A stretch of DNA of 64,000 bases, taken from assembly GCA_000634215.1 (NCBI GenBank), contig JFLX01000091.1, positions 48,038 to 112,037 on the forward strand, in the 5' to 3' direction. Within the stretch, counting starts at the first letter, position 1; each line of letters begins with the position of its first letter. This DNA is from Prochlorococcus sp. scB243_495L20 (GTDB lineage: Bacteria; Cyanobacteriota; Cyanobacteriia; PCC-6307; Cyanobiaceae). Shown piece after piece: positions 10,451-21,369 of this stretch. A program made the position numbers and the translations under genes. Below the pieces are notes generated by a model. It searched no databases, was not told where the DNA came from, and worked only from the letters and a program-made list of their open reading frames with translations.

Positions 10451-11347
10451 ATGTCAATAAAATTAGACGGTAAAAAATTATCTCTCGAAATTGAAGAAAG
10501 ATTAATTGACTATATCTCTAGTAATAAAAAAATTGCAAGAAGAGCTCCTGGTTTAGCTGTAATAAGAATAGGTGAGGACCCCGCGAGTGGTGTTTACGTT
10601 AATAACAAGGAAAAAGCATGTTCAAGGATTGGGATAAAGAGCTTTATCTTTCATCTAAAAGATAGTGTAGAGCAAAAGGAGGTTGAACAATTAATTATCA
10701 AACTTAATTCTGATAATGATATTGATGGAATGTTACTACAACTTCCCATCCCAAAGAAGTTTGATGAGCAAAAACTGATCAGTCATATTAATCCAAGCAA
10801 AGATGTAGATGGACTAAATGAGATAAACATAGGCAAACTAGTAAAAAATGAGCCTGCTATGAGATCATGCACTCCAGCAGGAATTATTAATTTATTAAGA
10901 TCCCAAAATATTACAATTGAAGGTAAGAAAATTGTTGTCATAGGAAGAAGTTTGCTTGTTGGGAAACCCCTATCGCTTATGTTATTGAAACTAAATGGCA
11001 CGGTAACAATTACTCACTCTAAAACATTAAATTTGAAAAAAGTTTGTAGAGAAGCCGACATTCTAATTGCAGCTGCAGGGAAACCCAATCTTATAGATTC
11101 GAGTTTTGTAAAAGAAGGAGCAGTAATTATTGATGTTGGAATACATAGATTAAAAAGTTCCGATAAAAATCAAACCAGATTATGTGGCGATGTATTATTA
11201 GAAGATGTCATTTCTAAAGTATTTGCTTACACACCTGTACCAGGAGGTGTTGGACCAATGACAGTAACAATGTTACTTGTAAATACTATTTTTAGCTGGC
11301 AAAAACAATTTGGTTTATCATCAACTCTTAATGACCTTTTGCCATAA
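10451..11347 (+). CDS. folD: Bifunctional methylenetetrahydrofolate dehydrogenase/methenyltetrahydrofolate cyclohydrolase
   Basis: This enzyme interconverts 5,10-methylene-, 5,10-methenyl- and 10-formyl-tetrahydrofolate, supplying one-carbon units for purine and formyl-methionine synthesis. Visible family features are YVNNKEKAC with catalytic Lys53, the LLQLPIP motif, the NADP-binding [11 protein letters not shown] near 163-173, and the C-terminal [15 protein letters not shown]. The length of 298 residues is typical. An AAAGGAGA ribosome-binding sequence lies 11-18 bases before the ATG. The gene heads a plus-strand cluster with crtE (36-base gap) and a PAP2-like gene. Confidence 0.96.
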   Translation: MSIKLDGKKLSLEIEERLIDYISSNKKIARRAPGLAVIRIGEDPASGVYVNNKEKACSRIGIKSFIFHLKDSVEQKEVEQLIIKLNSDNDIDGMLLQLPIPKKFDEQKLISHINPSKDVDGLNEINIGKLVKNEPAMRSCTPAGIINLLRSQNITIEGKKIVVIGRSLLVGKPLSLMLLKLNGTVTITHSKTLNLKKVCREADILIAAAGKPNLIDSSFVKEGAVIIDVGIHRLKSSDKNQTRLCGDVLLEDVISKVFAYTPVPGGVGPMTVTMLLVNTIFSWQKQFGLSSTLNDLLP

Positions 11348-11383
11348 ACTCCAAGATGAATTTTTTTTTACTAAAGGTATAAA

Positions 11384-12286
11384 ATGACTGAAGTTATAAG
11401 TAGTATTTCTGATTTTGAAAAATATCTTAAAAACACAAAAAAGATTGTAGAAGAAGCACTCGATTTCTCCTTGGGCCCTGAGAATCCAGAAATATTAAGA
11501 GAATCAATGAGATATTCCCTCTTAGCTGGAGGGAAAAGAATACGTCCAATTTTATGTTTAGCATCTTGCTCACTGGCTGGAGGAGAACCCTCTCTTGCAG
11601 TTCCTACTGCGGTCGCAATAGAAATGATCCATACAATGTCCTTGATTCATGATGATCTGCCCGCCATGGACAATGATGACTTGAGGAGAGGTAGGCCGAC
11701 AAATCATAAAGTATATGGAGATGCAATAGCTATACTTGCAGGCGATGCTTTATTAACGAGGGCCTTTGAAATGGTCTCTTTAAGAAGCCCTGGTGTCGAT
11801 CCGAATAGATTATTAAATGTAGTTGGCGAATTATCTCTAGTTGCGGGCGCGCCAGGCCTAGTCGGGGGACAAGTTGTTGATTTGGAATGCGAAGGTAAAG
11901 AAGTCGACCTTCAAACTCTCGAATATATTCATCTACACAAGACTGGGGCATTATTAAAGGCCTGCGTAAGAACAGGCGCGATGATCGCAGGAGCTAACGA
12001 AAAACTATTACAAGCTCTGACAACATATGCAGAAGGAATTGGTTTAGCCTTCCAAATAATAGATGATATTCTTGATTTAACTTCCAGCAGTGAAAAGCTT
12101 GGTAAAACAGCCGGCAAAGATCTTTTAGCTGACAAAACTACCTACCCTAAATTACTTGGAATGGAGGAGTCAAAGAAAAGAGCATTTGATTTAGTTGAGA
12201 ACGCCAAAAAAGCAATTGAACCTTGGGGTGCAGATGCAAAGTATTTAATATCGTTAGCCGACTTTATTACAAACAGAGACAGATAA
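11384..12286 (+). CDS. crtE: Geranylgeranyl diphosphate synthase
   Basis: This prenyl transferase extends C5 isoprenoid units to geranylgeranyl diphosphate, the precursor of carotenoids and the chlorophyll phytyl tail. The first aspartate-rich motif is in [15 protein letters not shown] (about residues 89-103), and the second is IIDDILD near 225. GGKRIRP near 47 is also conserved. The length of 300 residues is normal for short-chain trans-prenyl synthases. It sits between folD and a PAP2-like phosphatase gene, all codirectional. Chain length is inferred from family and context. Confidence 0.92.
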   Translation: MTEVISSISDFEKYLKNTKKIVEEALDFSLGPENPEILRESMRYSLLAGGKRIRPILCLASCSLAGGEPSLAVPTAVAIEMIHTMSLIHDDLPAMDNDDLRRGRPTNHKVYGDAIAILAGDALLTRAFEMVSLRSPGVDPNRLLNVVGELSLVAGAPGLVGGQVVDLECEGKEVDLQTLEYIHLHKTGALLKACVRTGAMIAGANEKLLQALTTYAEGIGLAFQIIDDILDLTSSSEKLGKTAGKDLLADKTTYPKLLGMEESKKRAFDLVENAKKAIEPWGADAKYLISLADFITNRDR

Positions 12287-12299
12287 TAATTTTTAATTT

Positions 12300-12779
12300 A
12301 TGTCTGAGTTTTTTTCCTTTTTTAATAATTCAGTTCTTTTCTGGAGTCTACTATCCTGTTTGCTAGCTCAATTTTTTAAAATTCTATTCAATTTCTTTTC
12401 AACTGGAGAGATAAGATTTGGAATAATATTTGAGACGGGTGGTATGCCCTCAAGTCATTCCGCCTTAATAACTGGCGCTACATCTGGTATAGGCTATGAA
12501 TTAGGATTTGATAGTTCAATATTTGCATTATCAGTTGCTGTAGCACTAATAGTTATGTATGACGCTAGTGGCGTTCGAAAATCAGCTGGGGTTCAGGCTG
12601 CAGAAATTAATAAACTATCAAAAAAAATAGACCCTCAATCTGAATTACTGTTAAAAGAAACCCTAGGTCATACAAAAATTGAGGTCATTGTGGGGAGTTT
12701 TTTAGGACCATTAATCACTTTGCCTGGAATGTATTTTTTAGGTTCTCCACTCAAAATATTTGATTTGATAATAAATTAA
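12300..12779 (+). CDS. Divergent PAP2-family (acid phosphatase/haloperoxidase-related) membrane protein
   Basis: This 159-residue protein belongs to the divergent PAP2 (DUF212) family found in cyanobacteria and plastids. It carries GMPSSHSALITGATSGIG near residues 48-65 and MYDASGVRKSAGVQAAEIN near 87-105. Hydrophobic segments at the N-terminus and around 75-90 and 135-150 suggest membrane association. The biochemical function of the family is unsettled; a role on a prenyl or lipid phosphate would fit the position 13 bases after crtE but is inference. Its stop overlaps that of the convergent cobB gene in the shared bases TTAA. Confidence 0.82.
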   Translation: MSEFFSFFNNSVLFWSLLSCLLAQFFKILFNFFSTGEIRFGIIFETGGMPSSHSALITGATSGIGYELGFDSSIFALSVAVALIVMYDASGVRKSAGVQAAEINKLSKKIDPQSELLLKETLGHTKIEVIVGSFLGPLITLPGMYFLGSPLKIFDLIIN

Positions 12780-14167
12780 GAATGCTTTGAAAAAGTAATT
12801 TGGGTTGCATCTATAAAGTTTTTTGCGATTTCTGGACAACTTGGCAAATGTAAGTGTATCCAACTTGCATGTAATTTTTCATCAAAAAAGCCTTCATTTT
12901 TGTATTCAGTTTCCCAAGATTTAATTTTCCATGGGGAAGAAAGTTTTTTCTGAGTCTCAGCTTTTCCAAAATCAAGTTCAGATAAATTATTTTCAATTTC
13001 CCAATAGTGAAATTCATGTCCTCTAATTAATTGATTTTGTTTAATGATCGGAGTATCTTTTAAACCCTCAATGTATCTATAACCTACTGAAAGTTTACTT
13101 TTTTTTGATCTAAAAGGCAGGATACCACTCATTTTATGATTATTACCATTTGCATCTTTTATGAAATCTCCTAAAATCATCATCCCTCCGCACTCAGCAT
13201 ATATAAATCCATTTTTGCGGAAATTTCTTAACGAATTTAAGCTTTTTGTAGAGTTACTTATATGATCAGCATATTTTTCAGGGAATCCCCCAGGAATAAT
13301 TAAAGAAGAAGCCTCTTTAGGTATTTCTTCATCATCATAAATACTCCATGAAATTAATGGTATGCCTATTTCACTCAAAAACTCCTTAGTTTCAGGGTAT
13401 TGAAAATGGAAGATTTTATCTTCTGCAATTGCGATAGGTTTACTTTTGTCAATTTTTAAATCTCTAAAATTGACAGAATTAAATATTTTCTTTTGAGGAG
13501 ATTTCAGGAATTTAATAAGAGAATATACATCAAGATTTCTTTCAGCGAAATTTGCAAAATACTCAACATCAATTTCTTTTCCGTTATCCATTGGAGATAT
13601 CAAACCTAAATTAGCTTTGTTTAAAGTTATTTTTGAATCAGATGGTAAAAAACCAAGAATTTCGATGTCTTCATTTTTAAAAACTTCTTTGATTAATTTT
13701 TTATGTCTATCTGAATTAACGTTGTTAAATATAATTCCTACCATTGACAACTCACTATCGAAATCTCTAAAACCTCGAATAGTCGCCAAAAGAGAAGCTA
13801 CTTGACCTCTAGCATTAACAATAAAAATTATTGGGGCATTGAGAAGTTTAGAGATATTTGCTGTGCTGGAATAGGTTGTTGACCCTAATCCATCAAATAA
13901 TCCCATCGCTCCTTCAATTAATGAGAATTCATATTTCAAAGAATGTTTAAAAAAACTTTCTTGAACCCATTCCTCACCACTTAAAAAAATATCTAAATTC
14001 CTACAAATAGGTTGGCCGATTGAACTAAGTTGTTGCTGGTCAAGATAATCTGGGCCAACCTTGAAAGTTTGTATCTTTATACCTTTTGAGAAAGCCCAAC
14101 AAGAAAGCAAAAGTGATAATGTAGTTTTCCCACTATCAGTTGAAGGAGAAGATATTACACAAGGCAT
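12776..14167 (-). CDS. cobB: Cobyrinic acid a,c-diamide synthase
   Basis: This ATP-dependent glutamine amidotransferase adds amide groups at the a and c positions of cobyrinic acid in vitamin B12 (pseudocobalamin) synthesis. The N-terminal dethiobiotin-synthetase-like domain has SSPSTDSGKTTLSLLL at residues 6-21. The C-terminal triad-type amidotransferase domain has the catalytic cysteine in YAECGGMMILG near 327 and a late histidine in HASWIHLHLPS. The length of 463 residues is normal. It is the last gene of zwf-opcA-cobB on the minus strand and begins three bases after opcA. The pathway fits neither neighbour, so the linkage is probably positional. Confidence 0.93.
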   Translation of the reverse strand: MPCVISSPSTDSGKTTLSLLLSCWAFSKGIKIQTFKVGPDYLDQQQLSSIGQPICRNLDIFLSGEEWVQESFFKHSLKYEFSLIEGAMGLFDGLGSTTYSSTANISKLLNAPIIFIVNARGQVASLLATIRGFRDFDSELSMVGIIFNNVNSDRHKKLIKEVFKNEDIEILGFLPSDSKITLNKANLGLISPMDNGKEIDVEYFANFAERNLDVYSLIKFLKSPQKKIFNSVNFRDLKIDKSKPIAIAEDKIFHFQYPETKEFLSEIGIPLISWSIYDDEEIPKEASSLIIPGGFPEKYADHISNSTKSLNSLRNFRKNGFIYAECGGMMILGDFIKDANGNNHKMSGILPFRSKKSKLSVGYRYIEGLKDTPIIKQNQLIRGHEFHYWEIENNLSELDFGKAETQKKLSSPWKIKSWETEYKNEGFFDEKLHASWIHLHLPSCPEIAKNFIDATQITFSKHS

Positions 14168-14170
14168 CTA

Positions 14171-15472
14171 TTAGTTATTAAAACCATTGAATATTTGAAG
14201 AGCAATTTTAATAGAATTTTCAAAAAGAGGACTAGTATTACCTCTACTACTTCCCAATAATTTACTAACATCGAACTCTGATGTAGAAAAAGAATTTGGA
14301 ACAACTTGTTCTATTAATTCCATATTAGCCATTCCCCCTGCTTCAAGTCTCATACATTCCACTGATTCACAGCCCAGTATTACACAAGTGTTATTTTTTT
14401 GAACCTCACTAATTTTTGAAATAAGCCTCAATCCAACAACTTGTCCTGAATGAACACTTGGATTTCCCAAAGATAAGGGATTAATTGATGCAGAAATTAT
14501 TTCGCCATTACTTCTTTCAAACTCTATTTTTGTTGATTCTCTATCCCTTTCAACTCTTAGAAAAGACCAATCAAGTTTATCGCTAATCCATGCAACCAAA
14601 AACAAAGCTTGAATTATATGATCTCCTGCAATATCAATATCAATATCAGTAATATGATCTAAAATTGGTCTCCTCGAAGGGGGATCAAAAATCATTGCCA
14701 ATGATTCCCTCCAATTTTTCAATCTAACCCAATTCAAATCATTAATGGCTTTATTTGAATTATTTAATTGTTCTAAAACTTTTAAACATCTTACAGGGGA
14801 TCCAAGAGCAGTATCGATTATTAACCTTAGACCATATTTAGTAAAATATTCGAAGATTTCTTGCGACTCATCCAAGCTTCCATTCCACCACAACCATGCA
14901 GGTAATTCATCAATAGATAATTCATCAATTATTTTTAATCCTTTATTAGATATTGAAGCCGAGCCGCCGCTAATAACAACTAAATCCCCACAAATTGGTT
15001 GCATAGCTGGGGTATCACTTAATGGACAGTAAGCGGATACAAAAGTTTTGATATCTGAATTTTTATTTAATGTTGGCGCTAGAGTTATTAATCTTCTCGG
15101 ATTCAATGTACTTATCGTTGATTCAAAAAATTGTCCTCTAAGATCTTCAAATTCTTTATTAGATAAATTTTCCTTCAACAAATTCAATAATTCTTCACTA
15201 TTAAGTGAAGTAGTGATAGGAAGTCCTTGATCTAATATAAATTTTTTAGCAACTTCAATTATCTCTGGACTTAAATTTCCAGTAATTGGTCCATTTACTA
15301 ATCCTTTTTGAACCAAACATTGCTCTAGCCAAGCAGGCTGCCAGACCATTAATGTGAAAGTATTAGCTCCACTATTATCTTTATCTTCTGAAATCCATAA
15401 TTTATTAAGGTAATTAGAAATTTCCTGATAAGGCAGCTCTAAAGGGGTTTGTAGTGTAAGTTGAGGTTTCAT
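14171..15472 (-). CDS. opcA: OpcA, glucose-6-phosphate dehydrogenase assembly/allosteric effector protein
   Basis: OpcA is a cyanobacterial protein needed for activity of glucose-6-phosphate dehydrogenase; in model cyanobacteria its effect is tuned by thioredoxin and redox state. The 433-residue sequence shows family features including FTLMVWQPAWLEQCL near 39-53, CPLSDTPAMQPICGDLVVISGG near 150-170 and DPPSRRPILDHITDIDIDI. The start lies two bases after the zwf stop, the expected order zwf-opcA, so the two are almost surely cotranscribed and matched in amount. Confidence 0.93.
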   Translation of the reverse strand: MKPQLTLQTPLELPYQEISNYLNKLWISEDKDNSGANTFTLMVWQPAWLEQCLVQKGLVNGPITGNLSPEIIEVAKKFILDQGLPITTSLNSEELLNLLKENLSNKEFEDLRGQFFESTISTLNPRRLITLAPTLNKNSDIKTFVSAYCPLSDTPAMQPICGDLVVISGGSASISNKGLKIIDELSIDELPAWLWWNGSLDESQEIFEYFTKYGLRLIIDTALGSPVRCLKVLEQLNNSNKAINDLNWVRLKNWRESLAMIFDPPSRRPILDHITDIDIDIAGDHIIQALFLVAWISDKLDWSFLRVERDRESTKIEFERSNGEIISASINPLSLGNPSVHSGQVVGLRLISKISEVQKNNTCVILGCESVECMRLEAGGMANMELIEQVVPNSFSTSEFDVSKLLGSSRGNTSPLFENSIKIALQIFNGFNN

Positions 15473-15474
15473 TT

Positions 15475-16998
15475 TTAGGGTCTACGCCAGAAAATATTAT
15501 CTTTTGAAATTAATTGATCTGACTCAGGAGGTCCCCATGTCATAGATTCATAATTATAAATAGGTAACTTCCAAGGAGAATTATCCATCAATTCTATTAA
15601 TGGCGTATAAAGTTTCCAGGCTGCCTCTACCTCATCACTTCGAGTAAATAATGTTGGGTCAGAAAGCATTGCATCTGCTAATAATCTTACATAGCCTTCA
15701 TCTGAGGGTTCTCCAAATGATTCATCATAAGAAAATTCCATCTCAACAGGTCTTGATTTCATTCCAGAACCAGGAGATTTTACCTCAAATTTGAAAGTAG
15801 CACCTTCATTTGGCTGAATTCTAAGGACAAGTTGATTTGGGGCAGGATTTATTATTGTTGATTCAAATAAATGAACAGGAACGTCTTTAAAAGTCAAGAC
15901 TATTTCTCCAAGTCTTTTAGGTAGTCTTTTACCTGTTCTCAAATAAAAAGGAACCCCTTGCCAACGCCAGTTATCCACGAAAACTTTTGTCGCAATATAA
16001 GTTTCTGTTGTGCTATTACTATTAACACCATCTTCCTGTCTATATCCTTTGAGTCGATTTGAAATATTCCCTCCCTCTCCATATTGACCTCTTATGCAAC
16101 AATTCCACGGTTCATTTTCGTCAGCAAGTTTTGAAGCTTGAAGAACCTTAGCTTTTTCATTTCTTATTGCTTCTGGTTCAAATTTTCCGGGAGGTTCCAT
16201 TGCAGTAACTGCAAGCATTTGAGTCATATGATTTTGAAGCATATCCCGTAAAGCACCAGAGCTTTCGTAATAACCTGCTCTATCTTCAACACCAACTGTT
16301 TCAGATGAAGTAATTTGAACACTTGATATATAATTCCTATTCCAGATTGGTTCAAAGATAGTGTTAGCAAACCTCAAAACAAGAATATTCTGAACTGTCT
16401 CTTTACCTAAATAATGATCAATCCTATAAATCTGACTTTCTTCAGCGCAACTTTGAACGATCTTATTCAATTTTTTTGCACTTGAATAATCTCTTCCAAA
16501 AGGTTTTTCAATTACTAAACGACTTTTCTTAGGATCATCTAAAAGACCAGCCCCTTTAAGAGCTTTACATCCACTTGCATAGAAATTTGGAGATACTGAT
16601 AAATAAAATGTTCTATTCCCATGAGTAGCTTGTGTTTTATCAATTTCATTTAATCTTCTAGAAAGCCTTACAACATGATCACTTTGTTGTAGGTCAACTG
16701 GTTCATAGAAAAGATAATTAGAAAATTGATCCCACTCCCTTTCTTTACCAGATATTTGATTTGATAACTTTACTTTCATCTTTTCTCTAAACTCATTATC
16801 AGTCCAAGGTCTTCTCGCACAACCAACTATTCCAAATTCACTAGGAATTCTTCTTTGCAAATAGAGTTCAAATAAGGCTGGTATTAATTTTCTATGAGTA
16901 AGGTCTCCACTAGCGCCAAAAATTACTAAACATTGTGGAGATATAACTCTTTCCTGCCGTAAACCTAATCTTAGAGGATTACTTAAAGTTGAAGGCAT
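15475..16998 (-). CDS. zwf: Glucose-6-phosphate 1-dehydrogenase
   Basis: This enzyme oxidises glucose-6-phosphate to 6-phosphogluconolactone with NADP, opening the oxidative pentose phosphate pathway used in the dark. The N-terminal Rossmann motif is IFGASGDLTHRKLIPAL near residues 27-43. EKPFGRDYSSAKKLN near 164-178 is conserved, and the catalytic signature RIDHYLGKE lies near 192-200. The length of 507 residues is standard. It heads zwf-opcA-cobB. A promoter must lie in the 110-base gap after petH, unless there is read-through. Confidence 0.96.
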   Translation of the reverse strand: MPSTLSNPLRLGLRQERVISPQCLVIFGASGDLTHRKLIPALFELYLQRRIPSEFGIVGCARRPWTDNEFREKMKVKLSNQISGKEREWDQFSNYLFYEPVDLQQSDHVVRLSRRLNEIDKTQATHGNRTFYLSVSPNFYASGCKALKGAGLLDDPKKSRLVIEKPFGRDYSSAKKLNKIVQSCAEESQIYRIDHYLGKETVQNILVLRFANTIFEPIWNRNYISSVQITSSETVGVEDRAGYYESSGALRDMLQNHMTQMLAVTAMEPPGKFEPEAIRNEKAKVLQASKLADENEPWNCCIRGQYGEGGNISNRLKGYRQEDGVNSNSTTETYIATKVFVDNWRWQGVPFYLRTGKRLPKRLGEIVLTFKDVPVHLFESTIINPAPNQLVLRIQPNEGATFKFEVKSPGSGMKSRPVEMEFSYDESFGEPSDEGYVRLLADAMLSDPTLFTRSDEVEAAWKLYTPLIELMDNSPWKLPIYNYESMTWGPPESDQLISKDNIFWRRP

Positions 16999-17108
16999 AT
17001 TTTTAGTATTCTTTATTTAAAATCCTCTTTTTTTCAAATATTAGCTACATATTGTGTCTAAACCAAAAAGTATTTGATAGGCGAAACTTAAATCTAAATA
17101 TCAAAGAT

Positions 17109-18417
<1,309 letters not shown>

Positions 18418-18957
18418 ATGAATAATCCTCAAGAATCAGAAGATCATTCTAAGAACAATGATTACAGGACAATTGAGCAGACGATGGAGAAGTTTTCCGG
18501 CGGGACAAGACGACTGGCAGCTCAACTTACAACTTCTGCGAGTTTTGATTCTTTGTGGAGTGTTTTAACGGATTATGATCGGCTAAATCTCTACATACCA
18601 AATCTTTTATCGAGCAAAAAAATATTTCAGAAGGGAAATAATGTCCATCTTAAACAAGTTGGAGCTCAGGATTTCCTTGGCATGAAGTTTTCAGCTGAAG
18701 TAACTATAGATTTATTTGAAGATAAGGAGCTTGGCCTCTTAAAATTTAATTTAATAAAAGGAGATTTCAGAAAGTTTGAGGGTAGTTGGAAAATTCAAAA
18801 TATTAAAAATACTTTAACAAACTCATTAATTTATGATCTAACTGTTCAAGGTTGTCAGTGGATGCCAATAGGGATGATAGAGAAAAGACTGAAAAAGGAT
18901 CTTTCAGAAAATTTAATTGCCGTAGATAGGCAAGCAAAATCATCAAAAAGATCGTAA
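18418..18957 (+). CDS. START-like (SRPBCC) polyketide cyclase/COQ10-type protein
   Basis: The 179-residue protein has the START-like hydrophobic-pocket fold signature: TTSASFDSLWSVLTDYDRL near residues 37-55, LKQVGAQDFLGMKFSAEVTI near 79-98, and a C-terminal amphipathic helix with MIEKRLKKDLSENL near 154-167. Relatives bind lipids, quinones or other hydrophobic ligands; the cyanobacterial members are uncharacterised. The N-terminal 25 residues are polar and probably disordered. It is followed by tRNA-Glu on the opposite strand. The ligand is unknown. Confidence 0.78.
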   Translation: MNNPQESEDHSKNNDYRTIEQTMEKFSGGTRRLAAQLTTSASFDSLWSVLTDYDRLNLYIPNLLSSKKIFQKGNNVHLKQVGAQDFLGMKFSAEVTIDLFEDKELGLLKFNLIKGDFRKFEGSWKIQNIKNTLTNSLIYDLTVQGCQWMPIGMIEKRLKKDLSENLIAVDRQAKSSKRS

Positions 18958-18971
18958 TAAATTAAAATCAA

Positions 18972-19044
18972 TAGCCCCAAGGGGATTCGAACCCCTGTCG
19001 CCTCCGTGAAAGGGAGGTGTCCTAGGCCTCTAGACGATGGGGCC
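18972..19044 (-). tRNA. trnE: tRNA-Glu (anticodon TTC)
   Basis: Read on the minus strand the 73 bases fold as a full cloverleaf. The acceptor stem GGCCCCA pairs with TGGGGCT (one G-T pair), the D-arm contains CTAGAGG, the anticodon loop CTTTCAC carries TTC, and the T-loop is TTCGAAT. The discriminator is A and CCA is not encoded. In cyanobacteria tRNA-Glu also supplies glutamate for 5-aminolevulinate, the first precursor of chlorophyll and haem, so it has a second role here. Confidence 0.96.
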
Positions 19045-19086
19045 AGGGAAATTAGCAGAACAGCTTATTAAAAACTAAGAGTAAGG

Positions 19087-20205
19087 CTAGCCTTTCGTCA
19101 AGTATTGTTGCTCTTTGTTTTGTCCTTGCCACACAGGAACTGTGAAATGGAAGCAGGAACCTTCCCCTACTTCAGATACGACCCATATTCTTCCTCCATG
19201 GACTTGTACTATTCTCCTACATACTGATAACCCTATACCAAATCCTGAAGTTCCTTCAGAAGTCTGGGGAAGTCTAACCCTATCTAGAAAAATTCTTTTT
19301 TGTTCGCTCAGAGGAATACCTGCACCTTTGTCACAAATTGTTATTTCTACCCATTGATTTGTCTTATGAATCATAGTGATTTTTATAGATCCAGAATCTT
19401 TAGAAAATTTAATAGCATTTTCAATTAAATTTAAAAATACTTGCCTCATTCTTCTTTGATCTGCAAATACACTTGGTAGATCAGATGGAATATCAGTATC
19501 AATTTCAATATTTCTTAATCTCCAGAATTTTTCTAATTCGAGTATTACTTCAGCGCTAATATTACCTAAATCAATTTTCTGAGGATTAAATAATGCTTCC
19601 CATTTAGTTGTTCCAACCTCTAAAAGATCCTGAGATAAGAGTTCAATCTCTTCAAGACGTCTTTTAATAACCTCCTGCAATTTTGAAATATCTATTTGTC
19701 CGAGTTTTTGACTTTGAACAGCCAAAGTAGCAGCAGTTAAAGGTGTTCTTAATTCATGCGCGACCATTCTTAATAATCTTTCCTGAGATTCTATTCTTTT
19801 TGTTAATGTCTCATTTTCTTGTCTTAAAACAAGAAGTTCGTCTTCCAATAGAAATTCTTTTTGAGTTCTTGTTGAATCAATTTTGGATGGCTGTAAATTA
19901 ATCCCAAGATTTTTGGTTAAGCCTTCCTGAGACCACCTAGGCAACCATTTTTGCAACTGAGAGAAAATATTACTTCCAGCAAATATTTGCTTTGGAGCTG
20001 GAGAAACCTTTATAAGAGCAGGAATAGCGACTAATCTATGTAATTCAAGTAATTCTGGTTGCTCTGTGGGTTCTGAGATCTGAAGAGATGTCTCAAATTC
20101 ACAATCATCTGATTCTAAATAAGCTATTAGGGACTTAATATCATTACTAGAAAGTTGATTTCTAGCTGCCACAAGTATTAATTTTAGCTCTTTTTTATCA
20201 TTCAA
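19087..20205 (-). CDS. sasA: SasA, circadian-clock output sensor histidine kinase
   Basis: The N-terminal 100 residues form the KaiB-like thioredoxin-fold sensor domain ([20 protein letters not shown]). It is followed by a coiled linker, the H-box [10 protein letters not shown] with phospho-acceptor His150, the N-box [10 protein letters not shown], and the G-boxes DKGAGIP and [11 protein letters not shown]. SasA binds the KaiC clock ring and passes the signal to the response regulator RpaA. The length of 372 residues matches. The start is a TTG at 20205, supported by AGAGGA six bases upstream and by the family N-terminus. It is divergent from the broken gene at 20312. Confidence 0.93.
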   Translation of the reverse strand: MNDKKELKLILVAARNQLSSNDIKSLIAYLESDDCEFETSLQISEPTEQPELLELHRLVAIPALIKVSPAPKQIFAGSNIFSQLQKWLPRWSQEGLTKNLGINLQPSKIDSTRTQKEFLLEDELLVLRQENETLTKRIESQERLLRMVAHELRTPLTAATLAVQSQKLGQIDISKLQEVIKRRLEEIELLSQDLLEVGTTKWEALFNPQKIDLGNISAEVILELEKFWRLRNIEIDTDIPSDLPSVFADQRRMRQVFLNLIENAIKFSKDSGSIKITMIHKTNQWVEITICDKGAGIPLSEQKRIFLDRVRLPQTSEGTSGFGIGLSVCRRIVQVHGGRIWVVSEVGEGSCFHFTVPVWQGQNKEQQYLTKG

Positions 20206-20218
20206 ATGAATTCCTCTG
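20206..20218 (-). promoter_or_regulatory. Ribosome-binding site that fixes the TTG start of sasA
   Basis: On the minus strand AGAGGA sits six bases before the TTG at 20205, an ideal Shine-Dalgarno placement. The first in-frame ATG lies much further into the conserved KaiB-like domain. This supports the unusual start codon. Confidence 0.65.
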
Positions 20219-20311
20219 AAGTGTTGAAAAGCTGTTAATCCTTATAAACACCTTAAGATATTTTTTTTTATTTTACAGATAGGCTATTAAATAAATAGGA
20301 CTTTTTTATAA

Positions 20312-20851
20312 ATGGTTGCTATTAATCCAAAGAAAAATTTACATTTTGGTGAAAACCCTCCTGAAATCAATTTAAATAGTAATTTAAAAAGGTGGTTTTC
20401 CAGGAATATTGGATTATGGAAATCTAATAGAACGTATTTTCTCGATGAATCACAAAAAACTTATAATTTAAGTATGAATATAAATATTCAAGCTCTCGAG
20501 AGTAAGTCTGCATGGGAGTCGCATTATAAATTTACTTGGTATCCAGAAAAAAATATAATTTTTTTGACGAAAATCCCCAGTATAAAGAACGAGGAGAAAT
20601 GCATGCATTTTTGAAAGGCCATCAACTTAAAAGGGGGGAAATTTTATCTAAGTAATGATGAAGGTATTTCAAATATTAAACAAGTCGACGAACACGAAAT
20701 GATTTTTGAATCTTCTTACGAAGATTGGTATATTCTTGAACATACAAGACTTGTAGATTCTGATAATTATAGATTTAGGGTTATATATTCATGGAACAAA
20801 GATTTGCTTAAAATAGTAGAGAATCATCACGAAATTAAAATTATTAAATAA
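20312..20851 (+). pseudogene. Gene of unknown function interrupted by two opposite frameshifts (possible CpcS/CpeS-like protein)
   Basis: The frame starting at 20312 stops at 20614 after 100 codons. The tail 20639-20851 is coding in the same frame (GKFYLSNDEGISNIK through HHEIKIIK), and the middle is coding in the frame one base back (FFDENPQYKERGEMHAF, LKGHQLKRG). One base appears lost in the A7 or T7 tract at 20547-20565, and one gained in the G6 tract at 20633-20638. Mending both gives one 179-residue protein. Residues GLWKSNRTYFL and a beta-rich C-terminus recall CpcS/CpeS-type bilin lyases, but this is weak. It is either a real recent decay or two homopolymer sequencing errors. Confidence 0.72.
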
Positions 20852-20920
20852 ATTCTTTAGGCAGATTTAGTTTAAAAAAAAATGTTATCTTTAGTAATGT
20901 GAATTAAAAATAAATTAAAT

Positions 20921-21355
20921 ATGAGTTTAAAAATATCTAAATTTTTTGCAATTCCTCTAATTTTTTCTTCTTTTTTATTTAATACAAATAATGAATTTAA
21001 TAAAGTAAGTGCAAATGTCAAAAATTCGCCTGCCAATAAAAATGATTTAGATTTATATCATGGGATGGGTGTTTCATTTCTATGTAATGCGACAAGAAAA
21101 GGATTTGATCTGGATTTCCCGAAAACATTAAACGTTGCCTCAGCAACCTTCGCATCAGTAATATCACAAAAACATGGAGGGAAAATAATAGAGAAAAAGA
21201 AAGAACAAACAGTTGATATGAAACAATTACAATTTATTGCATCTCTGCAATTAGTTGAATCAGCTCTTCAAGTGTGTCCAGATAATGTTCCTGAAAAGAT
21301 CGAAAAACAATTTAAGATTGAAACTGAGAGACTCAAGAAATTACAAGGCTTGTAA
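20921..21355 (+). CDS. Secreted or periplasmic protein of unknown function
   Basis: The 144-residue product begins with a basic-hydrophobic signal peptide, SLKISKFFAIPLIFSSFLF, with probable cleavage after VSA near residue 32. The mature part has two cysteines, in FLCNATRKGF and LQVCPDNVP, that could form a disulfide, and a charged C-terminal helix rich in Lys and Glu. I recognise no domain. Its stop is 14 bases from that of the convergent prs gene. Confidence 0.75.
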   Translation: MSLKISKFFAIPLIFSSFLFNTNNEFNKVSANVKNSPANKNDLDLYHGMGVSFLCNATRKGFDLDFPKTLNVASATFASVISQKHGGKIIEKKKEQTVDMKQLQFIASLQLVESALQVCPDNVPEKIEKQFKIETERLKKLQGL

Positions 21356-21369
21356 AAAAAATAATTTTT

